Positions 42,382-51,086 of a DNA stretch of 64,000 nt are shown here, one piece after another; position 1 is the first letter of the stretch, and every line of letters begins with the position of its first letter. The notes below the pieces were generated by a model. The model was not told the origin of the DNA, did not search any database, and was given only the letters and a program-made list of their open reading frames with translations. The stretch is from Bin87 sp963668585 (lineage in GTDB: Bacteria; Chloroflexota; Dehalococcoidia; Lucifugimonadales; UBA3495): contig OY764869.1 of NCBI GenBank assembly GCA_963668585.1, forward strand, positions 992,001-1,056,000, written 5' to 3'. A program made the translations under genes and the position numbers.

Positions 42382-44385
42382 TCAGTCGCTTTCGGACTGT
42401 TGCGCCTCTCTCCCGCCGGCCCTCGGCCGGTTGGGGTAGCGGAGCGTCGCGATCCGTTCTTCGAGGATGCGCCACAGACCCTCCACCCCTTCATCGGATT
42501 CCGCACTGTTCGATTCCACGCGCTGCGGAACCGCCGGCCTCCGGGCCGGTTGTCCGCCCACCGGTTCATGCCGTCCGTCGTGAAGGGCCGGAGTCTCCAC
42601 GTCAACCGGCGTGAATACGTCATCCTGTGGGGCGGCGTGAGGCGCCGGCGGAGTTTCAGGGTCAGCGGACGCTACGAAAACCTCATGAAAGGCCGTTTCC
42701 AGCGCCCGGTGGATGTGCACACCGGCGAATACCAGCATGGCGGCCGAAACTATCAGCAGCAGGATCGGCAGCGGCGCGGCCAGCGAGCCCAACGCAAACA
42801 GCCGGATGAGCAACGGCGTCAACACCATTATCGCCACCAGCAGCATCGCGGTGGCCATGCCGTCCTGCATCAGCGTTCGCATGGTGAATCGCGCCGGTTC
42901 GCCCGATCTGGCCCATCGGGTCGCGCCCACCATCAAACGCGCCAGGATCCTCAACTCCCGCCAGATTGCCACCGCCGGCGGTATCCCCAGGCCGATGGTC
43001 GCTCCGCCGAATATCAGCCCCAGCAGGTCTGCCGACACCGGCAGTATTCCCGCCAGAAATTCTGGCAGCGTGTACACCGCGACGGTGCCGGCCGCAGTCA
43101 GGATCGTGATGATCAGCACGTTGATCAGTATCTGCCGTACCAGCGTTTTCAGCACGCGACCCGCCGGCCCCGGCAGCGAAAATGCGGACCAGAAACCCCG
43201 AATGCCCAACTGGATCGCCAGGTCCATTTCCAGCAGCGTCGGCGGGGCGCGGCGTTCCGTCCAGTTGCAGATCGGGTTGGCCACGCGCGAGGTCAGGGGC
43301 GCCAGCACCGAGGTAATGGCCGTAACAATCGCCAGTATGGGGCCAACCACCGGGCCGGCCATCGCGTCGGCCGCGCTCAGACGGCCAATCGCCAGGGAGA
43401 ACTCGCCCATCTGCGGCATCGATAATCCAACCTGCAATGCCTGGCGGGAACTCCTGCCCGACAGCACCGAGCCGATGGTGTTGGCGATCATCTTCCCGGC
43501 CATGAACACGCCGACAACCAGCAGAGCCGGCAGGATGAACTCGTCCAGCGTCCGGTAGTCGATCAGCATTCCGATGGACATGAAGAACAGCGCGCCGAAC
43601 ATATCCCGCACCGGGCTCACCAGGCGCGTCACCCGGCCGGCGGCGTCGGTGTCTCCGATCACAACGCCGATCAGGAACGACCCGGCGGCGGCGGACAGTC
43701 CGAGGAACTCCGCGCCCAGCGCCAGGCCGAAACAGCATCCCAGCGAAGCCAGCAGCAGCGTCTCGTCGGATCTGGTACGGGACAGAAGCCGCATCAGGCG
43801 GGGCGCCAGCAGCGTGCCGAAAGCCAGCGCGGCGATGGAGAATATCGCCAGTTTCGCCACCAGCCACGTGATGTCGCCCAGGTCCGCCGAGCCAGTGGTC
43901 GCAATTCCCGCCAGGAGCGTCAGCAGGATCACCGCCGCGAAGTCCTCCACCAGCAGGATGCCCACGATCGTCTGGCCCCATCCCGACCGCAGGTTTCCGC
44001 TGTCGCGCAGGCCCTTCAAGAGGATGGCCGAACTGCTGATGGCCATTGCTCCGCCCAGGTACAGGCCGCTGGCTCCCGTTATTCCGAGAACCTTGTTGGC
44101 AATCAGGACGCCCAGCAGCGTCAGCGTGGTGATCTCCACGATCCCGATCACCAGCACCAGCAGGCCGATTTCGCGAATGCGACGCCAGCCCAGTTCCAGG
44201 CCAATGCCGAACAGCAGCAGAATCAGCCCCAACTCGGCCATCAACTCGATGGTGTCCAGATTGCTGATGACGGGCGTGGGCAGCGTGAACGGGCCGATCA
44301 GCAGCCCTGCGGCCAGGTAGCCAAGCACCGGTGGCTGCCACACCAGCCGGGCAAAGGCCAGCCCGGCCGCTGCGATGGCCATCAC
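42382..44385 (-). CDS. Kef-type (CPA2) cation/proton antiporter
   Basis: A protein of at least 667 residues. The N-terminal 380 residues contain about 12 helices of the CPA2 exchanger (PPVLGYLAAGLLIGPF, ELGLILLLFGIGLEL, ILLVEDFAAVILLTLL, LIGVVIGDTDAAG, MPQMGEFSLAIG). A second membrane region of several helices follows (about 410-590), and the last 80 residues are a charged Pro-rich tail. No TrkA-N domain is visible. The first helix seems to begin a few codons upstream of the ATG at 44385 (LKDFAIV), so the true start may be the GTG at 44388 or a non-standard codon further upstream. Substrate is presumably K+ or Na+. Confidence 0.82.
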   Translation of the reverse strand: MMAIAAAGLAFARLVWQPPVLGYLAAGLLIGPFTLPTPVISNLDTIELMAELGLILLLFGIGLELGWRRIREIGLLVLVIGIVEITTLTLLGVLIANKVLGITGASGLYLGGAMAISSSAILLKGLRDSGNLRSGWGQTIVGILLVEDFAAVILLTLLAGIATTGSADLGDITWLVAKLAIFSIAALAFGTLLAPRLMRLLSRTRSDETLLLASLGCCFGLALGAEFLGLSAAAGSFLIGVVIGDTDAAGRVTRLVSPVRDMFGALFFMSIGMLIDYRTLDEFILPALLVVGVFMAGKMIANTIGSVLSGRSSRQALQVGLSMPQMGEFSLAIGRLSAADAMAGPVVGPILAIVTAITSVLAPLTSRVANPICNWTERRAPPTLLEMDLAIQLGIRGFWSAFSLPGPAGRVLKTLVRQILINVLIITILTAAGTVAVYTLPEFLAGILPVSADLLGLIFGGATIGLGIPPAVAIWRELRILARLMVGATRWARSGEPARFTMRTLMQDGMATAMLLVAIMVLTPLLIRLFALGSLAAPLPILLLIVSAAMLVFAGVHIHRALETAFHEVFVASADPETPPAPHAAPQDDVFTPVDVETPALHDGRHEPVGGQPARRPAVPQRVESNSAESDEGVEGLWRILEERIATLRYPNRPRAGGREAQQSESD

Positions 44386-44530
44386 GATTGCGAAATCCTT
44401 CAGGTGCAGGGCCGCGTCTTCGGAAAGTCCTGCGGGGAATATGGCAAGCAGAATGTCGATGGCGGGTCTCCAGATGCCATGCCGTCGCGCCGCCGGCCGC
44501 AGCCGGCGTGTCTCTATGAATCGCCAATAG

Positions 44531-44558
44531 GTAGGGGCGAATCGCCGTTCGCCCCTAC
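44531..44558. repeat. palindromic repeat GTAGGGGCGAA
   Basis: Two 11-bp arms (GTAGGGGCGAA and TTCGCCCCTAC) around a six-base centre, related to the repeats at 23361, 27940 and 56161. It lies between osmC and the antiporter gene on the same strand, a possible osmC terminator. Confidence 0.75.
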
Positions 44559-44581
44559 ACCGCCGTGTTGCCGGCTAGACG

Positions 44582-45031
44582 CTAGCTGGCGTGTTTCTGT
44601 CGCGGCTCAGCGACGAACTCTGCGGTTACGGAAGTGCTTGGGGTCGCCACGGCGACCGAACCGTAGAGTGGTCAACGCTTTTTCCACGTGTCCACCAGGC
44701 GATTGCCCTGATCGTCGTCAACACCCCAGATCTTGAAGTGGATCCGCACGTCAGCGTACAGGCTGATGTCGCCGGGAACCGCTTCGGTGTCGCGGTAGGC
44801 CTCGGCGGAAACTTCCATGAAGTCCACCGGGGCGTCGTCGGTGACGGCAATCCGCTCCACCATGTTCACGGCGCAGGCGGTGATTCCGGACAGGAACAAC
44901 TCACCGGCTCCCACCGCATCTCCGCCGCCGTCGTCGGCAACCCAATGGTGGGTTCGCGCGTTGCAGATGGCCCTGCCGTGCGTGCCCGAACTGTACGTTT
45001 CCACTCGGTAGGTTCGTTCCAATGTAGCCAT
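44582..45031 (-). CDS. OsmC-family peroxidase-like protein, candidate selenoprotein (in-frame TGA)
   Basis: One frame of 149 codons before TAG encodes an OsmC/Ohr-fold protein: HHWVADDGGGDAVGAGELFLSGITACAVNMVERIAV holds the first redox Cys (about residue 53), and DTWKKR-TGA-PLYGSVAVATPSTSVTAEF the second site. TGA at 44672-44674 (codon 120) takes the place of the second catalytic Cys (family: CPVYGT-like). If TGA were a stop the protein would lack its final 29 residues and resolving residue. A 6-7 bp hairpin follows at suitable distance. I recall OsmC-like selenoproteins from environmental surveys. Alternative: nonsense mutation or truncated form. Confidence 0.75.
44642..44674 (-). promoter_or_regulatory. 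candidate bacterial SECIS hairpin of osmC
   Basis: After TGA, 14 unpaired bases are followed by a perfect stem GGTCGC/GCGACC with loop CGUG (or a 7-bp stem with loop GU). The loop begins 20 bases after the TGA and has G at its second position, which fits the bacterial SECIS model. Confidence 0.55.
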
Positions 45032-45480
45032 TATTCCCTCCCTGGTGTGGTGTCCGACTCGTCAATTGGCGTCGGGGTCTGAAGCCCGGTTGCCGGATTG
45101 GATCAAGGTATTGATTTTGAGGAAGCCTGTGCTTTGAAGTTGTCCGGTTCGGGGTTCCGGTATGTGCATATGACTGTGTAACCGTTCAGATTTGGCGCGG
45201 TTTCCTGCCCGGGACACGTCGTTCCTGCGAAAGCCGGAGCCCGAAATATCTGGGTGCATACCTCGTCGAATCCGGGCAGTTGCGTGACCGTCGTGTCATG
45301 GTTGCGCATTCGGAGGAGTGATAGAATATGCGAATCATAAACTATTGGCGCATTATCTCCAATCCTCATGGCCTGATACTAGCATTCTTTTTTGGAAACG
45401 GTTCAGGCATTTGAGAGAATTTGACCGGCGGCGCCGGCCGTGGCGCTCCACCGGGCCAATGTCCGCGTACGGCATTCAGC
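45032..45480. other. 449-bp intergenic region between osmC and ispD
   Basis: No gene is supported. A REP-like segment GTCGTTCCTGCGAAAGCCGG at about 45220-45239 resembles the widespread GTCATTCC-CGCGAAAGCGG repeats. AT-rich parts near 45300-45400 probably hold the ispD promoter (GATAGAATATG). The upstream osmC promoter should be in the first 100 bases. Confidence 0.5.
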
Positions 45481-46218
45481 ATGACAACATCCCGAAGTTT
45501 GGAACCGGCGCCGGGTGAAGAGGGCATGGGTGTGGTGGTGGTCGCCGCTGGTCGCAGTTCCCGCATGGGCGGGACGGACAAGACCTTCGCCGACGTCCAC
45601 GGAGCGCCCCTCATCGTTCACACGTTGCGCCGCCTGGCTCAATCCGATGCCGTGGCCAGAATTGCCCTCGTGGTGGCGGATGAATCGGTGCCCCGCGCCA
45701 CGGCGCTGGTATCCCAGTGGGGCGTCGGTAAAATCGCGGCGGTTTGTTCCGGGGGAACCCGCCGGCAGGACTCGGTATTCGCCGGCCTGTTGGCGCTGGG
45801 AGACTGCCGCTGGGTCGCCGTTCACGATGGCGCGCGGCCCTGTGTCACCGAAGATCTGCTGGCCCGCGCCCTGGCCGCGGCGCGATGCTGGCCGGCGGCG
45901 GTGGCGGCGGTTCCCGTCAAGGACACCATCAAGGTGGTCGGCGGCGACGACATCATAACCGGCACGCCGGAACGCGCCACTCTCTGGGCCGCCCAAACCC
46001 CGCAGGTCTTCGACTACCGCCTCCTGATGGATGCCCACCGCGCAGCCGCCGCCGAATATACGGACGATGCCGCCATGGTTGAGGCTCTTGGGCAACCGGT
46101 CCGCGTGTTCCAGGGCAGTTACGAAAACATCAAGGTCACCACCCCGGAGGACTTGGCGGTGGTGAGTCTGATCCTGTCCGGGCCGCCGGAAAGCGACGGC
46201 GCCCTGCAAAGCCGGTGA
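45481..46218 (+). CDS. ispD: 2-C-methyl-D-erythritol 4-phosphate cytidylyltransferase
   Basis: A 245-residue MEP-pathway enzyme that makes CDP-methylerythritol. Seen: VVVVAAGRSSRMGGTDKTF (CTP-binding), HDGARPCV, VAAVPVKDTIK, LWAAQTPQVFDY, YTDDAAMVEALG and SYENIKVTTPEDL, all family signatures. The ATG at 45481 was taken although the open frame extends further upstream through repeat-like sequence without a ribosome site. ispF follows after one small membrane gene, and the MEP pathway is thus partly clustered here. Confidence 0.92.
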   Translation: MTTSRSLEPAPGEEGMGVVVVAAGRSSRMGGTDKTFADVHGAPLIVHTLRRLAQSDAVARIALVVADESVPRATALVSQWGVGKIAAVCSGGTRRQDSVFAGLLALGDCRWVAVHDGARPCVTEDLLARALAAARCWPAAVAAVPVKDTIKVVGGDDIITGTPERATLWAAQTPQVFDYRLLMDAHRAAAAEYTDDAAMVEALGQPVRVFQGSYENIKVTTPEDLAVVSLILSGPPESDGALQSR

Positions 46219-46548
46219 CCAAAAACCGATGCCGGGCCTGTTCCACCGTCCAGATTCCTGCGCCGTGGCGTGCGTCCTCCGGGCATCTGCGCCGCGTGAT
46301 GCGCGGACCCGCCGCCGGCGCCGGCAATCCGCAAAGACCCCGCCCTTGCCAATGCTGCGCAACCGATGCGCCCTGCGGGCGGCGGACGCCAACGGTGGCT
46401 GAAACGCGAAACAGCCGGGAACTGTATCCCTTTTGCTAGCGCGAAACACGCGACGGCGATATCATTAACTTGCTGTCATAATCCAATTCCGACGGTCACG
46501 TAACATAATATTGTGTTAAAATGCGCGGTCGAATTCGGAGGTTGTCAA
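46219..46548. other. intergenic region after ispD
   Basis: A 330-bp stretch without a supported gene. The first 200 bases are very GC-rich and show nothing. The last 100 turn AT-rich, with TTGTGTTAAAATG near 46511-46523 as a possible extended -10, and a CGGAGG site just before the next gene. Confidence 0.5.
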
Positions 46549-46989
46549 ATGGCTGCCAACAGCGTCAGCCGAGAACGATATCGAGAATATGCGCTGTATC
46601 TACGCCTGAGCGCCGACAATCTGAATATGTCGGTTGCCCCGGCGCGTCTGCAGCGACTGCGGTCCCAGGTTAACCTGGAACGGAACAAGTTCCTCTTTTG
46701 GGAAGTGGTCTGGGTCCTGATTGCGCTGGTGAGCGTGGTTCCCATGCTGATGCTTGCCGCCGTCGAGTTCGGCCTGCCGCTGCCCGGCTCTATTGCAGGA
46801 CGCGCCGAGGCCCTGCATTTCCAGGTTGTTACCCAGGAGAAAGCCGCGCTGTTTGCCGCCGTGATCACATCCGCCATCATGTTCCCGCTCTCCCTGGTAA
46901 TCGCCTTCGCTCCAATCGTCGCCAACAGCGGCGCAATCGCCGACCTGGAGTATGCGAACCGGGCGCTCAAGTCCCTCGAAAGAGAGTAG
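46549..46989 (+). CDS. two-helix membrane protein, function unknown
   Basis: A 146-residue protein: an N-terminal basic helical region (RERYREYALYLRLSADNLN), a first membrane helix at about 55-78 (VVWVLIALVSVVPMLMLAAVEF), a second at about 105-128 (FAAVITSAIMFPLSLVIAFAPIV) and a short C-terminal helix. ATG 46549 follows CGGAGG. Placement between ispD and ispF may be accidental. I recognise no family. Confidence 0.68.
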   Translation: MAANSVSRERYREYALYLRLSADNLNMSVAPARLQRLRSQVNLERNKFLFWEVVWVLIALVSVVPMLMLAAVEFGLPLPGSIAGRAEALHFQVVTQEKAALFAAVITSAIMFPLSLVIAFAPIVANSGAIADLEYANRALKSLERE

Positions 46990-47052
46990 CCGGCCGCCGT
47001 GCGTCGCGCATCCCGACGCGCGCCGGCGCAGCCACCTTTGGAAGTACCCGGA

Positions 47053-47532
47053 GTGGATTACCGCGTCGGAACCGGCGCAGATGCCCATGCGCTCGCCCAG
47101 GACCGCCCACTGATCTTGGGCGGTGTTGACGTCCCGCACACCACCGGACTCGCCGGGCACAGCGACGGAGACGTCCTCAGCCACGCCATCATCGATGCCC
47201 TGTTGGGCGCGGCCGGCGCCGGCGATATCGGCATGCACTTCCCGCCGGGCGAGCCGTCATTGGCCGGCATCAGCAGCCTTCTGCTGCTCGAACGCACCGC
47301 CGCCGTGATCACCGCCGGCGGTTGGTGCATAGTCAATGTAGATGCTACAATGCTGGCGCAGCGGCCCCGATTGTCGCCTCACGTGGCGGATATGCGTAAC
47401 AACATCGCCGCCGCGCTGTCCGTCGAGCCGCAGCAAATCAGCGTCAAAGCCACCACCACCGACTACCTGGGTTTCACCGGGCGAGAGGAAGGCATCGCGG
47501 CCACCGCCGTAGCCCTGTTGTCTCGTCCCTGA
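47053..47532 (+). CDS. ispF: 2-C-methyl-D-erythritol 2,4-cyclodiphosphate synthase
   Basis: A 159-residue enzyme that cyclises CDP-ME 2-phosphate to MEcPP. Seen: YRVGTGADAHAL (metal ligands Asp and His; the usual GxGxDxH appears as GTGADAH), LGGVDVPHTTGLAGHSDGDVLSHAIIDALLGAAGAGDIGMHFPP, and VKATTTDYLGFTGREEGIAA. GTG 47053 gives the usual family length and has a GGAAG site; the frame is open to GTG 46999. It is followed by cysS. Confidence 0.92.
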   Translation: MDYRVGTGADAHALAQDRPLILGGVDVPHTTGLAGHSDGDVLSHAIIDALLGAAGAGDIGMHFPPGEPSLAGISSLLLLERTAAVITAGGWCIVNVDATMLAQRPRLSPHVADMRNNIAAALSVEPQQISVKATTTDYLGFTGREEGIAATAVALLSRP

Positions 47533-47604
47533 ATCTCCGGCAACCTGCCGTCAACCATCCTCCCCGGAATCGCTGCGGTTCCGGTTGTCAATTCGCCTGC
47601 GGTT

Positions 47605-48978
47605 ATGAAACTCTACAACACCTTGAGCGGACGGGTCGAAGAATTCGTGCCCGCCGACGCCAACGAAGTCAAGATGTACGTCTGCGGCGTCACCCCATAC
47701 TCCTCAACCCACGTCGGCCATGCCCTCAGCTACGTCGTTTTCGATACCCTGCGACGTTACCTTGAATACAAGGGTTACAACGTCCGTCATATTCAGAATT
47801 TCACCGACGTTGACGACAAGATAATCCAGCGTGCCCAGGAGAGCGGCGTGTCGGAGGATGAACTCGTCGAAGAGTTCATCGGCGATTACTTCCAGACCAT
47901 GGACGCCCTGAACATCCAGCGCGCCAGCGAATACCCCCGGGCCACCCGTGAGATTCCCCGCATCCTCGAGGCCATCGCCGGCCTCATCGACCGCGGCCAT
48001 GCCTATCCCGCCGCTGGCGACGTGTACTTCCGCGTCACCAGCAAGGACGACTACGGCAAGCTCAGCCACCGCACCCTCGACAGCATGATTGCCGGCGCGC
48101 GCATCCAGGTGGACGAGAACAAGGAACACCCCATGGACTTCGTGCTGTGGAAGGGCGCAAAACCCGGCGAGCCCTCCTGGGAAAGCCCCTGGGGACCCGG
48201 TCGCCCCGGCTGGCACATTGAATGCACCGCCATGTCCCTTGAATACCTGGGCGAGCAGTTGGACATCCACGGCGGTGGCCAGGACCTGGTGTTCCCGCAT
48301 CACGAGAACGAAATCGCCCAGAGCGAATGCTACACCGGCGCAAAACCGTTCTCCCGCTACTGGATGCACAACGGCCTGCTGCAACTGGGCTCCGACAAGA
48401 TGAGCAAGTCCCTGGGCAACCTGGTGTCCGTCGTAGAGGCCCTGGAACGCTACAGCCCTGACGCGATGCGGCTCTACTTCCTCAGCAGCCACTACCGCAG
48501 CCCGCTGGCCTACAGCGACGAGGGCGCAGCCGCCATCGAACGCAGTCTCGACCGCATCCGCCACGCCCTGACTCCCGGCAACGGCTCCGGCCCGCAGGTT
48601 GACCCGTCTCCCCACGCCGCCAGGTTCACCGGCGCAATGGACGACGACCTCAACACCCCACAGGCGGTGGCCGCCCTGTTCGACCTTGCCCGCGACATCA
48701 ACCGGGGCCGCGACGACGGCCAGGGCGTTGACGACGGACAGGCCAAGCTGCGCGAGTTGGGCGGCGTACTCGGCCTCACGTTTGCCGAGCGCGTCAGCAG
48801 CGCCAACCAGTTGGCCGCCGCGCCCTTCATCGACCTGCTGGTGTCCGTTCGGTCCGAGCTTCGCACCGCCCGCCAGTTCGCGCTGGCCGACCAGATCCGC
48901 GACAGCCTGGCTGCCGAGGGCGTCGCGCTGGAAGACGGCCCCCAGGGAACCCAGTGGGAGTACCAGGCGCAGGGCTAG
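47605..48978 (+). CDS. cysS: cysteinyl-tRNA synthetase
   Basis: A 457-residue class I synthetase. Seen: MYVCGVTPYSSTHVGHALSYVVFDTLRRYLE (zinc Cys and HIGH-like motif, here HVGH), IHGGGQDLVFPHHENEIAQSE, and SDKMSKSLGN (KMSKS). The zinc ligands (Cys in VCGV, Cys in ECTAMS, His and Glu in HHENE) are present. It has the normal family length. cysS after ispD/ispF is a common bacterial order. Confidence 0.95.
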   Translation: MKLYNTLSGRVEEFVPADANEVKMYVCGVTPYSSTHVGHALSYVVFDTLRRYLEYKGYNVRHIQNFTDVDDKIIQRAQESGVSEDELVEEFIGDYFQTMDALNIQRASEYPRATREIPRILEAIAGLIDRGHAYPAAGDVYFRVTSKDDYGKLSHRTLDSMIAGARIQVDENKEHPMDFVLWKGAKPGEPSWESPWGPGRPGWHIECTAMSLEYLGEQLDIHGGGQDLVFPHHENEIAQSECYTGAKPFSRYWMHNGLLQLGSDKMSKSLGNLVSVVEALERYSPDAMRLYFLSSHYRSPLAYSDEGAAAIERSLDRIRHALTPGNGSGPQVDPSPHAARFTGAMDDDLNTPQAVAALFDLARDINRGRDDGQGVDDGQAKLRELGGVLGLTFAERVSSANQLAAAPFIDLLVSVRSELRTARQFALADQIRDSLAAEGVALEDGPQGTQWEYQAQG

Positions 48979-49016
48979 TTGGCTGACGGCGCCAATAGAA
49001 AATCGGTATCGACACC

Positions 49017-49520
49017 ATGGCCGACGCAACAACCATCGCAGCCGGCGCATTGCTGCTCTCCATCCTCGTCGTGGTCGGAGGCGGCCTGTTTCGACTGGGC
49101 CGGCTCATCACCCAGGTTGACCAACTCGACAAGCGGGTCGAGCAGCTTGAGGTTCGCATTGAACAGGTTGCCCAGGAAGTGCATGATGTTCGCGAAGAGA
49201 TGCGATCCGACATGCGGAACTTTCGGGAAGAAATACGGTCCGACATGAATGGCTTGCGCGAAGAGATGCGAGCCGACATGAACAGTTTGCGCGAAGAGAT
49301 GCGGTTCGACATGAATGGCTTCCGCGAAGAGATGCGAGCCGACATGAATGGCTTGCGCGAAGAGATGCGGTCCGATATGCGGGATTTCAGGGAACAGGTA
49401 CGCGCGGATATGCAGGAGATGCGCGATGAGATGAGGCGGAATCATGAGCAACTGCTCCTGGCGTTGGCCAACCACGGCCATGACGAAACCGGCCAGGCAG
49501 TGTTTCGCAATCCGTTGTGA
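49017..49520 (+). CDS. membrane-anchored protein with 11-residue coiled-coil repeats
   Basis: A 167-residue protein with an N-terminal membrane helix (IAAGALLLSILVVVGGGLFRLG, residues 7-28), a heptad coiled coil (VDQLDKRVEQLEVRIEQV), and then about eight 11-residue repeats of the form (N/D)-x-(L/F)-R-E-E-M-R-x-D-M at residues 60-140. The DNA also shows 33-bp near-identical repeats, so recent expansion is likely. It resembles the 30714 protein in layout. A scaffold or stalk role is a guess. Confidence 0.65.
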   Translation: MADATTIAAGALLLSILVVVGGGLFRLGRLITQVDQLDKRVEQLEVRIEQVAQEVHDVREEMRSDMRNFREEIRSDMNGLREEMRADMNSLREEMRFDMNGFREEMRADMNGLREEMRSDMRDFREQVRADMQEMRDEMRRNHEQLLLALANHGHDETGQAVFRNPL

Positions 49521-49573
49521 CCCATCCCGACCGACCTGATTGTTGCAATTAGCCCTCATGTCGTTTCGTTAAG

Positions 49574-51034
49574 GTGTATTCTCCGCTCACCGTGCCTGAA
49601 GTTACACACTCGCCCACTCCCATCGACTGGCAGCAGGTAGGCGGCCTGCTCAGCCGGATTGTCGGCGCTGAACACGTCCTCACCGACCCGGTCTCCATAG
49701 ACCGCTACTCTGCCGACGCCCTCACTCCCTATCGCGCCTACTACGCCGACGCAGTCTTCGACCAACTCGCCGATGCTGTCGTGCGACCCGCCGATACCGG
49801 AGAGGTCTCGCAGGTGGTGGCCCTGGCGCAGAAGCGCGCCATACCGGTCATCCCATACGGCGGCGGAACCGGCGTCATGGGCGGCGTTCTCCCCATGCAG
49901 GGCGGCATCATGCTGGACGTGGGCCGGCTCAACCGCCTGGTGAGCGTGGATGCGCCCTCGCTGACCGCCGACGTTCAGGCGGGCATGGTGCTGCAGGACC
50001 TCTACGATGGGTTGAAGCCATACGGCCTCATGCCCGGACACGACCCCTACAGCGTCCCCATCGCCACCGTGGCCGGCGCCATATCGACCAACGGCGTTGG
50101 CTACCGCGCGTCCGCCTTCGGGCCCATGGGCGACCAGGTGGTGGCGCTGGAAGTCGTGCTGCCCGATGGCCGCGTCATCGAAACCCGCCCCGTGCCCAAG
50201 CAGTCCACCGGCCCCAACCTCAACCACCTGTTCATCGGCGCAGAGGGCGTCTTTGGCGTCATCACCCGCGCCACCGTCCGGGTATTCCGTCAGCCCGAGG
50301 CCCATGCCTACGCCACCTTTGAGTTCGCCGACTTTGCGGATGGCTTTGCCGCCGTCTCCGAAATGATGGCGCTGGGCATCCGGCCCGCCCTGCTGGACCT
50401 CACCGAGGATGACGAGGGCATCCTGCTGCACCTGCTTTTTGAGGGCTACCGCGAGGGCGTTGACGCCGCCGTCCAGCGCACCGACGCGGTCTGCACCGCC
50501 GCCGGCGGCTGGAAAATCGGACCCGAACCAACCCTCGACTACTGGCGGCACCGGCACGACTCTGCCCTGAATTACCGCGAAACCGCGCTGGGACGACCCC
50601 GCGCCGAACGCTGGCGACGACAGTGGGGCCGCACCTTCGACTACCTCCATATGAGCCTGCCCGCCGACCGCGTTCTGGAATACCGCCGCCGCGCCGACGA
50701 AATGCTGGCCGCCCGCAGGATCCACGTCGTCGAGTACTGCCTCTGGAGCCGCCCCGAGTTCTTCTCCATGCTGGTGGTGCCCGATGGCGACCGCCGCGTG
50801 AACGGGCGGGACGGCTACGATGCCAACGTGCGGGACAACCTCGCCGCCGGCGTGGATGAGGTGCTGACCCTGGCCCAGGACATGGGCGGCATCATGGAGT
50901 ATTGCCACGGCGTCGGAGTCAAACTCAACCACCTCCTGGGCCGCGAACTTGGCGCAAATCGCGACGCGCTGGCCGACATCAAGCGCGCCCTCGACCCGGC
51001 GGGAATCATGAACCCTGGCAAGCTTGCCCTGTAG
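49574..51034 (+). CDS. FAD-linked oxidase, glycolate oxidase GlcD-like
   Basis: A 486-residue PCMH-type (VAO family) flavoprotein. The FAD-binding part has AIPVIPYGGGTGVMGGVLPMQGGIMLDVGRLN and ATVAGAISTNGVGYRASAFGPMGDQVVALEVVLPDG, followed by LFIGAEGVFGVITRATVRVF. The C-terminal end has HGVGVKLNHLLG and ALDPAGIMNPGKL, which are the usual closing motifs. It oxidises a 2-hydroxy acid such as glycolate or D-lactate. The start GTG at 49574 lacks a clear ribosome site; another GTG six codons later is possible. Confidence 0.87.
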   Translation: MYSPLTVPEVTHSPTPIDWQQVGGLLSRIVGAEHVLTDPVSIDRYSADALTPYRAYYADAVFDQLADAVVRPADTGEVSQVVALAQKRAIPVIPYGGGTGVMGGVLPMQGGIMLDVGRLNRLVSVDAPSLTADVQAGMVLQDLYDGLKPYGLMPGHDPYSVPIATVAGAISTNGVGYRASAFGPMGDQVVALEVVLPDGRVIETRPVPKQSTGPNLNHLFIGAEGVFGVITRATVRVFRQPEAHAYATFEFADFADGFAAVSEMMALGIRPALLDLTEDDEGILLHLLFEGYREGVDAAVQRTDAVCTAAGGWKIGPEPTLDYWRHRHDSALNYRETALGRPRAERWRRQWGRTFDYLHMSLPADRVLEYRRRADEMLAARRIHVVEYCLWSRPEFFSMLVVPDGDRRVNGRDGYDANVRDNLAAGVDEVLTLAQDMGGIMEYCHGVGVKLNHLLGRELGANRDALADIKRALDPAGIMNPGKLAL

Positions 51035-51086
51035 AACTCCGTGCAATAATGCGGACGCCCTCGGCCCCTTCAGAAGTGGAGACAAT

